This document shows, one piece after another, positions 14,026 to 18,591 of a stretch of DNA of 18,591 bases. This DNA is from Nitrospirota bacterium (GTDB lineage Bacteria; NPL-UPA2; JAGMAN01): assembly GCA_030605915.1 (NCBI GenBank), contig JAUWHM010000049.1, positions 1-18,591 on the forward strand, given 5' to 3'. Made by a program: the position numbers and the translations under genes. The notes below the pieces were generated by a model. That model was not told where the DNA came from. It ran no database searches and saw only the letters and a program-made list of their open reading frames with translations. The first letter of the stretch is position 1, and every line of letters starts with the position of its first letter.

Positions 14026-14407
14026 CCTGATTCCTTATTAACCGTTGAGCGCTGGCATAACTGATTGACTTAGCCTGGGAACAGCACGGCCTCTGCATTA
14101 AAGGACATTACCCAGGACATTGCCTGGGAGAATGACTTTAGCATTGCCCAGGACTCTGCTTGCTGGGAAACCACCCAGGACAATGACTGCAAGATTGACA
14201 TTGCCTCGCCCGAAGACTCTGCTTTATTTATTGCGAGGGAGACCGCCTTGCGGGCGACCGAGCTTGGGAGGTTTGGGATAAGGAGATTCCCTGGATGGGT
14301 GGAGTTAGCCAGGGCATACACATTTCAGTTTATAGAGGAGAGAAGACAGGTCATATGATATGGACAGGGTCGAGAAAAGGCCATATACGGCAAATTTGAG
14401 GGGGTTT
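14026..14407. other. Non-coding tail region with degenerate repeats
   Basis: No credible gene. Repeats around CCCAGGA(C) start at 14111, 14147 and 14174 (36 and 27 bp apart), with CATTGCC-like motifs between. CCCAGG-ACATTG-CCTGGG (14111-14128) is a perfect hairpin; CCCTGG/CCAGGG pairs at 14289-14294/14309-14314. An open minus frame of 83 codons (14070-14321) begins with GTG without a ribosome site and is not accepted. Confidence 0.5.
14358..14372 (-). repeat. Dispersed inverted repeat, copy 2
   Basis: Reverse complement of 5048-5062. It lies about 35 bp beyond the stop of the CopG-type antitoxin gene. Confidence 0.5.
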
Positions 14408-14590
14408 TTATGGCCGGCGGGGATGAAATTCTAATTTTCTATCTAATCGTGGAGATATGACCTGGCGCTGCGGTTTGACAAAAACGATATCTTTGGCCGG
14501 TCTTAATTCTTCTTCAAAAGCTGTCAGATCGTGAGTGTCCCAGAACTCAGCAATTTCCTCATCTGTTTTAAATTTAGGAATCCTGGCCAT
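14408..14590 (-). CDS. CopG-type antitoxin-like small protein
   Basis: The 60-residue product opens with MARIPKFKTDEEIAEFWDTH followed by DLTAFEEEL, the signature of the CopG_antitoxin family (PKFK-EEA-FWDTHD). The frame is open to 14689, but the ATG at 14590 places this motif at the N-terminus as in the family, and upstream codons merely read through vapC in another frame. It overlaps the vapC stop by 17 bp. Members usually pair with their own toxin gene; none is visible next to it, so it may be an orphan or a third component of the PIN locus. Confidence 0.72.
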   Translation of the reverse strand: MARIPKFKTDEEIAEFWDTHDLTAFEEELRPAKDIVFVKPQRQVISPRLDRKLEFHPRRP

Positions 14591-15020
14591 AGTTATTTTC
14601 TTCTTTTGTAACTTCCTCTGGAGATATTCGTTTGATTTCGTTGATATCGTCAAAGTGTTTATCGGTTGAGCAGATGAGTTTAATGTCATTGGTCAACATG
14701 GTAGCAATGTGGATGGCGTCTCTTGCCTCAATGTTAGGATACTTTTCCAAAAAGGTTGCGGCCATGTTGACTTCTTTGATGGTCACCGGGAAGATGTCCG
14801 ATACAAGCTCCCTGAATTCATGGAGCATTTTTACCCCCTTGGCTCTCTCCTTGGTGTGGCAGTGTCTGTGCAGAATTTCCTGGAGGACCTCAGCGCTACT
14901 GACGGTCTGGATTTCTCCTTTTGCCATGGCCATTATGACTTGAGCACAGGGCTTTTTATTGGGGTGCGGCTTGCCGGCAGCGTAGATGGGGATATTTGTG
15001 TCGATAAAAACTGGCTTCAT
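14574..15020 (-). CDS. vapC: PIN-domain ribonuclease toxin (VapC-like)
   Basis: A 148-residue PIN protein with the acidic metal-binding residues in place: Asp7 in VFIDTN, Glu44 (or Glu48) in SSAEVLQEI, Asp101 in ARDAIHIA and Asp120 in CSTDKHFD. VapC toxins are Mg-dependent RNases, many cutting tRNA or rRNA. Its ATG overlaps the stop of the ribbon-helix-helix-type gene, and its 3' end overlaps the CopG-type gene, so the three form one transcript. Confidence 0.87.
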   Translation of the reverse strand: MKPVFIDTNIPIYAAGKPHPNKKPCAQVIMAMAKGEIQTVSSAEVLQEILHRHCHTKERAKGVKMLHEFRELVSDIFPVTIKEVNMAATFLEKYPNIEARDAIHIATMLTNDIKLICSTDKHFDDINEIKRISPEEVTKEENNYGQDS

Positions 15021-15265
15021 GACTCAATTGCTCCTTTGATGATCTGTCTTTCTATCTTTCTCCAGGTGCCGGTGCTCACGTTGAGGTTGATGAGCCTTTT
15101 GGCTGAAGCCATTCTTTTCTTTATTGTTTCTGGTCCATAGACTTTGTCCACGGCCTCTCTTACCAGCTCCCCGATAGAGGTATGAGCTTCCGCTGAAAGG
15201 ACATGAAGTTTACTATATTGCTCTGGAGAAAATAGAATCTGTGCCCTTCTTGTCAATGTAGACAT
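15017..15265 (-). CDS. Antitoxin-like partner of the PIN toxin
   Basis: An 82-residue protein whose N-terminus (STLTRRAQILFSPEQYSKLH) looks like a ribbon-helix-helix/CopG DNA-binding region with a following helix (TSIGELVREAVDKVYG). The ATG at 15265 has AGGAGG 9 nt upstream (15275-15280); a TTG at 15271 would be too close. It overlaps vapC by ATGA, the standard VapB position, and probably represses the promoter at 15289-15317. Confidence 0.85.
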   Translation of the reverse strand: MSTLTRRAQILFSPEQYSKLHVLSAEAHTSIGELVREAVDKVYGPETIKKRMASAKRLINLNVSTGTWRKIERQIIKGAIES

Positions 15266-15288
15266 AGCCAATCACCTCCTACACATAT

Positions 15289-15317
15289 AATATACCACTT
15301 GTGCATATCCATGTCAA
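15289..15317 (-). promoter_or_regulatory. Sigma70 promoter of the PIN toxin-antitoxin operon
   Basis: Minus strand: TTGACA (15317-15312), 17-bp spacer, TATATT (15294-15289). The AT-rich partly palindromic stretch over the -10 (ACATATAATATA) is a plausible operator. Confidence 0.8.
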
Positions 15318-15344
15318 GGGGTTTGTTTGCTTTTTCTCTTTTTG

Positions 15345-15629
15345 CTAAATCCTGGAGAGAAGTTTTTTGCTTGGATTGAAGTCTATATCTTTTTTGGCGG
15401 GGCGGGTTTCTATTTTGCCGGTGATGAAGTTACGATATTTTCTTGGCGGACGAAGCACTTTTTTGAAACTACCGAATCCACGGAAGTATACACGCTTGCC
15501 TTTTGCTAAGTCCCGGGAGATTCTTCCAAAAAAGAATTTGAGTATTCGCTCGGATTCTTCATGGTTGTGGATGAATTTACGAGATATCTCAGCAGCATAT
15601 TTCTGGTAATTGTACCCTGCCTCACTCAC
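15345..15629 (-). CDS. HU/IHF-family DNA-bending protein, atypical arm tip
   Basis: 94 residues with the HU fold: helical body, LAKGKRVYFRGFGSF (the GFG-F signature, residues 51-55), and the DNA-wrapping arm (about 56-78). The arm tip reads RNFITGK (66-72), where HU normally has RNP-TG; the intercalating proline is replaced by phenylalanine. No signal peptide is present, unlike the two genes upstream. Start is GTG at 15629, overlapping the histone-fold gene stop (GTGA) with a purine-rich ribosome site. It is the last gene of the exported-chromatin operon. Confidence 0.88.
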   Translation of the reverse strand: MSEAGYNYQKYAAEISRKFIHNHEESERILKFFFGRISRDLAKGKRVYFRGFGSFKKVLRPPRKYRNFITGKIETRPAKKDIDFNPSKKLLSRI

Positions 15630-16069
15630 TTCTTTCTCTTCTCCAGGAGTTCTTGTCCATATGCTTTTACCTGGTTACTTAGTTCGGCCAGGTCAATGAT
15701 GCTGAGTTGTTTGATTTTCTCCATGAGTTCTTCTATGGTCATGGGGGCCCGGCGGAAGACTTCTTCAGAGGCTTTTTCTATGTCTCGTTCCAGGACGGTC
15801 TTACGGTCGTCTTCTTTTGCTAACTGGGCAGCTCTTTGAATTACTTTCAAGCTCATCTCGTTAAGGCTTGTTTTGTAAGACTGAATAGCATCTGCGCCGA
15901 TGCGCAGGCCTGTTTCTTCTGTGAAGAATTCTTTTATTGATCTGGTGCTGGTGATATCTTTGGCAAACGCTAAAAGGGAAGAGGCTAAAACAACCACCAC
16001 CAAACATAGAATTACTTTCGCTTGTAGCCCTAAAGGGCGTCCTGTGGACAGCACTCTTACGTGTTTCAT
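15626..16069 (-). CDS. Histone-fold protein with a signal peptide
   Basis: 147 residues. A basic head and hydrophobic core (VILCLVVVVLASSLLAFA, residues 19-36) end in AFA before KD, a good signal peptidase I site. Residues 41-105 then read as a histone fold: first helix about 41-54, long central helix about 58-86 (GADAIQSYKTSLNEMSLKVI), loop with Arg89-Lys90-Thr91, and a third helix from Asp96 (DIEKASEEVF). The RKT-then-Asp pattern with seven residues between Arg and Asp matches the conserved R52-T54-D59 clamp of archaeal HMfB. A C-terminal extension (112-145) adds more helix. AAGGAG lies 5 nt before the ATG. If exported, DNA binding would occur outside the cytoplasm; membrane retention is the alternative. 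Confidence 0.78.
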   Translation of the reverse strand: MKHVRVLSTGRPLGLQAKVILCLVVVVLASSLLAFAKDITSTRSIKEFFTEETGLRIGADAIQSYKTSLNEMSLKVIQRAAQLAKEDDRKTVLERDIEKASEEVFRRAPMTIEELMEKIKQLSIIDLAELSNQVKAYGQELLEKRKK

Positions 16070-16083
16070 GACGGCTCCTTTCT

Positions 16084-17205
16084 TTATTCGGTACTAAGCC
16101 CTAATATGATTTGTATTAACTGGTTTAAGCTTTGCCAGAGTTCTTCAACGGTATTGGCTCGGCGGATGATTTCTGGATCTCCTACATAGGGTGTGGCCAC
16201 TCCTATGATTTTTTGTCTGAGACGCTCAAAGGGGACGCTGTCTGATTCAAAGCCGTAGGCGGTACCGTGGATACCACCTGTTTTCTTTAGCCAGTTTTTG
16301 TTTATGACCTCTTTGCCTTTGGGCAAGGGAAATTTGGCCAGTTCTATTTCTTCTTCGGTGAGGATGCCTGGCAAGATGATGTCTATGGATTTGATATTTT
16401 TCATGCCGTAGAATTTCAGGTTGCGGGTAACGCTGTCTCGAATTATCCAGCCGGCGGGATCGTAGTCCACTACGAAAATCAGGTACATTGATTTTCTGAT
16501 GTCTATATTTTTTTCTTTGTAATCGTCAGCAAGATATTCCATGCTGAGAAGGGATGGCTGGCCGCCTAAGGTCAGAATGGTGCAGTTCAGGTCTTTGGCA
16601 ATCTTTTCTAGGACAGCATATTTGCCGTGTTTCTCTCCAATGAGAAGGACATGCCAGTTTTTGTCAATCTTCACTGTGCCGGCATTGTTGTTGAGGAATC
16701 CCATGTCTTTGTAGCGCATGATGTCTCTTTCCCGCACCAGGTCAACGAGAACTTGGTGGAGTATCCTGTATTGGGTTTTGTCGTCCACAAGAGACCCAGT
16801 CCTGGCAAACACGGGTTTGATGTGGGTATACCAGAAAGTGCGGATGATGCCCTGGATGGGTTCTATCTCGCCTTTGCGGATTTGTTCTCGGACTTGCCAG
16901 ACAATGTTTTTTGTGGCCAAGGTGAGGTTGATGGGATATTTCTTCCCAGGGCCGAATTCTTGTATCAGCCATTCTTTACTCTGCAGGTGGATGGGGATGT
17001 CATAGGTTCTTATGCCTTCAGCGCGAAGGATTTCTTCTTTGGTGAGTTCTGCCTGGAGGGAAAATGTTAAGGCAAAGAGGCATAGAAAAGTGACCAGGAG
17101 CGGTTTTAAGGGCTTTAATTTTTGGGGTGAAGGGTTTGGTATAGGCTTAGCTCGTATTTTGCCAGATAAGGCTTCCTTGGTTGAGATATGGGCTGATTTT
17201 CTCAT
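16084..17205 (-). CDS. Toprim protein resembling topoisomerase VI-A/Spo11, with signal peptide
   Basis: 373 residues. After a basic, proline-rich head comes a hydrophobic run (LLVTFLCLFALTFS, about 36-49) ending LQA before ELTKEE, consistent with a signal peptide or anchor. Residues 115-170 (FWYTHIKPVFARTG, then DKTQYRILHQVLVDLVRERD) resemble the winged-helix part that carries the catalytic Tyr in topoisomerase VI-A; Tyr126 is the best candidate. Residues 184-260 form a Toprim-like core: Glu191 in LLIGEKHG, a LTLGGQPS strand-turn, and Asp247/Asp249 in VVDYDPAGW. The assignment is by motif only. Shine-Dalgarno is weak (AGGA close to the ATG), so a downstream start cannot be excluded. 14 nt separate it from the histone-fold gene. 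Confidence 0.7.
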   Translation of the reverse strand: MRKSAHISTKEALSGKIRAKPIPNPSPQKLKPLKPLLVTFLCLFALTFSLQAELTKEEILRAEGIRTYDIPIHLQSKEWLIQEFGPGKKYPINLTLATKNIVWQVREQIRKGEIEPIQGIIRTFWYTHIKPVFARTGSLVDDKTQYRILHQVLVDLVRERDIMRYKDMGFLNNNAGTVKIDKNWHVLLIGEKHGKYAVLEKIAKDLNCTILTLGGQPSLLSMEYLADDYKEKNIDIRKSMYLIFVVDYDPAGWIIRDSVTRNLKFYGMKNIKSIDIILPGILTEEEIELAKFPLPKGKEVINKNWLKKTGGIHGTAYGFESDSVPFERLRQKIIGVATPYVGDPEIIRRANTVEELWQSLNQLIQIILGLSTE

Positions 17206-17650
17206 ATCCTAAACCCTTATTTTGGCTAAAAATGCTAATTCGTTCAAAATGAGCGTTCTAGACGGGCTGATGGGCTTGAAACTCTCATCTTGAGCGCTTC
17301 AGACCCTTTTTCTGGATATGATTTTATGTTACTTGAAGTGGTTAGTCAAGGAAATTATTCAAGGAAGGGTTTACGTAGAGATACTAACAGTATGTTAGGA
17401 CCGTTGGTTTTTAGCGAGCTGCCACGGAAATCCCTATATGGGAATTTGAGCAGGTAAAAGGGGCAAAATCAAGGGAAAAATGAAAAGTCGATAATTTTGA
17501 GTTTTAGGGTGAGGAGGTTGGCTCTAAGTCAAAAGTTTTGCTCTAGAAGGACTTTTTAGGGGTATTGAGAATGGGGCTCTGAAGGTGGGGTTTTTCTGCA
17601 CTTTCAGGGGGGCGGACGTCTCCGCATCTACGTCATATCTGAAAACTTAT
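17206..17650. other. Intergenic region upstream of the exported-chromatin operon
   Basis: 445 bp without a credible gene. It contains the promoter at 17321-17349 and a leader of about 110 nt with a near-repeat TGAGCG(T/C)TC at about 17250 and 17290. It also holds two hairpins near its right end: CTGAAGGTG/CACTTTCAG (17579-17587/17599-17607) and GCGGA-CGTC-TCCGC (17612-17625). The hairpins could mark the 3' end of the envelope operon but lack a T-run on the minus strand. Confidence 0.5.
17321..17349 (-). promoter_or_regulatory. Sigma70-type promoter of the exported-chromatin operon
   Basis: Minus strand: TTGACT (17349-17344), 17-bp spacer, TAAAAT (17326-17321). Start of RNA would be near 17314, leaving a leader of about 108 nt before the Toprim gene. 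Confidence 0.6.
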
Positions 17651-17953
17651 TTATTTTTTGTTGCTTATGACCTTGACGGTGGTCTTTTTGAGGTCGCTGA
17701 TCAGGATAAGACGGGTGTTGCCTTCTTGGTCTTCGATTACGGCCCTGGAGAGGCCGAACCCTTTCAAGGTGCCTTTTAGCAACTCTCCCTGGACTTTGGC
17801 CTCAATGGTGCTTCCCCGGCGCAGGCCAGGATTTAGCATAAAGGAAAGAGCAGCCCAGATGTTACTGATGGTCTCTTTAGCCGCTAAGCCTACTCCTCCT
17901 AATATGGCTATTGAGACCAAACCCCAGATGGTTTTTGTAGTTATCTGTTCCAT
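17651..17953 (-). CDS. Small membrane protein with an MscS-like beta domain
   Basis: 100 residues: a hydrophobic segment (about 9-25), an amphipathic helix (about 27-41), then NPGLRRGSTIEAKVQGELLK and GTLKGFGLSRAVIEDQEGNT, which resembles the SH3-like beta domain after TM3 of MscS (GD-V, G-V--I-L---L-D--G--V-IPN). MscS channels are much longer (about 280 residues), so this is a minimal or derived form, if related at all. It follows the nuclease lipoprotein by 24 nt and ends the envelope operon. Confidence 0.6.
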   Translation of the reverse strand: MEQITTKTIWGLVSIAILGGVGLAAKETISNIWAALSFMLNPGLRRGSTIEAKVQGELLKGTLKGFGLSRAVIEDQEGNTRLILISDLKKTTVKVISNKK

Positions 17954-17977
17954 AGCAAATTTTTAGACTAATTTTAC

Positions 17978-18505
17978 TTACTCAATTTGGTCAAAATATC
18001 CAATCAATCTCCTGGCTTTGTCTTTATCTCTAAGAAGTAATGAGGCCTCGTTGTTATATCTTAACCCATCAAATGAATAATTGTGGCTTCCTACGATAAT
18101 TGTCTCTTTATCTATGACCAAAACCTTATTGTGGGTTCTCTTCTCGGGACTGTCAAACCGCACATTTATGCCGGCCTGCTTCAGCTTCTCGTATGCCTCC
18201 TGGTTCTTCGGCCCTTCCTCATCCGTATATTCAGGCTTGGGATAATCCAGGATCACATGGACACTAACCCCTCTTTTTTGGGCATCTATGAGGTCTTTAA
18301 ATATCCGGTTAGGATATGCATCCTGATAATCATAAAGAAGAAATAGATAAGCAATAAGATAAATTGACTCCCTGGCTTTCCGGATCTCCCTATGAGCAAC
18401 CTGGAAGTATTCCTCGTTTAAGATGAGCTTGCTATGGGACCTTGTAGTGGCACATCCTAAGAAAGTAGTGCCTATTATCAAAACTAAGGCTACCCATCTT
18501 CTCAT
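17978..18505 (-). CDS. Phospholipase D-type nuclease lipoprotein (Nuc-like)
   Basis: 175 residues. A lipoprotein signal (MRRWVALVLIIGTTFLGC) predicts a lipid-anchored protein. A single HKD motif is complete: His125, Lys127, Asp132 and Gly-Ser 139-140 followed by Asn142 (HNKVLVIDKETIIVGSHNYS). The N-terminal half (REIRKARESIYLIAYLF, VSVHVILDYP) is typical of the small Nuc endonucleases, which dimerise to join two HKD motifs. Substrate is probably DNA without strict sequence preference. The ATG at 18505 (equal to position 18 in the left repeat) overlaps the stop of the membrane-protein gene, proving continuity across the circle. Confidence 0.9.
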   Translation of the reverse strand: MRRWVALVLIIGTTFLGCATTRSHSKLILNEEYFQVAHREIRKARESIYLIAYLFLLYDYQDAYPNRIFKDLIDAQKRGVSVHVILDYPKPEYTDEEGPKNQEAYEKLKQAGINVRFDSPEKRTHNKVLVIDKETIIVGSHNYSFDGLRYNNEASLLLRDKDKARRLIGYFDQIE

Positions 18506-18591
18506 TTACGCCTCTCCCCCCACTTGGCCCCTTCTGAAACTATACTATTCCAGGCAAATCCAAAGCCAAAGGCAAGACAGAATAACTTGAT
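18488..18591. repeat. Terminal direct repeat, right copy (circular overlap)
   Basis: Exact copy of positions 1-104. It contains the start codon of the nuclease lipoprotein and the 3' end of the upstream membrane-protein gene. Collapse one copy when circularising. Confidence 0.93.

Noticed and set aside
14070..14321. Minus-strand frame of 83 codons with repetitive Ser/Ala-rich product
   Set aside because: GTG start without a ribosome site, no recognisable domain, and its repetitiveness simply mirrors DNA repeats; it may be a relic at best.
14591..14689. Longer start for the CopG-type antitoxin
   Set aside because: The extra codons lie inside vapC in another frame, and the family motif normally begins within the first few residues of the protein.

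Overview
This window is almost certainly one complete circular element. Its first 104 bases (1-104) recur exactly as its last 104 bases (18488-18591), and an operon reads straight across that junction, so the unique circle is about 18,487 bp. It carries plasmid maintenance genes, has no visible relaxase, rRNA or tRNA, and encodes outer-membrane barrels, lipoproteins and a tripartite efflux pump. The host is therefore a Gram-negative (diderm) bacterium. I cannot name the lineage; the unfamiliar envelope genes fit a poorly sampled phylum. Every convincing protein gene is on the minus strand.

Layout, in minus-strand transcription order. (a) Maintenance block, about 4910-2007: a small MerR-type regulator, ParA, a small partition/ribbon-helix-helix candidate, a winged-helix replication initiator and a single-domain tyrosine recombinase. 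An origin (repeats, a perfect DnaA box and an AT-rich stretch) lies just upstream of rep, and candidate centromere heptads flank parA-parB. (b) Envelope operon, 1764 through the junction to 17651: a structured leader, a small protein, a beta-barrel outer-membrane protein, a three-segment membrane protein, a phospholipase-D-type nuclease lipoprotein and a small MscS-like membrane protein. (c) Exported-chromatin operon, about 17349-15345: a Toprim/topoisomerase VI-A-like protein with a signal peptide, a histone-fold protein with a signal peptide, and an HU-family protein. (d) A PIN toxin flanked by two antitoxin-like genes, 15265-14408. (e) About 1.8 kb without credible genes, 14407-12514. On the plus strand about 12618-14025 folds by eye into a dense series of perfect helices joined by purine-rich linkers, as expected of a giant structured RNA. 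(f) Efflux operon, 12596-6049: TetR regulator, TolC-type channel, membrane fusion lipoprotein, RND pump, a PII-like protein and a 26-residue membrane microprotein. (g) A dinJ-yafQ toxin-antitoxin pair, 5771-5145.

The two strongest candidates for something undescribed are the giant RNA-like region and the three-gene operon pairing an exported histone-fold protein with an exported Toprim protein and HU. The neighbouring envelope operon (barrel, nuclease lipoprotein, MscS-like protein) suggests a system handling DNA in the cell envelope; that link is my inference. Helix calls were made by eye, without a folding program or database search.
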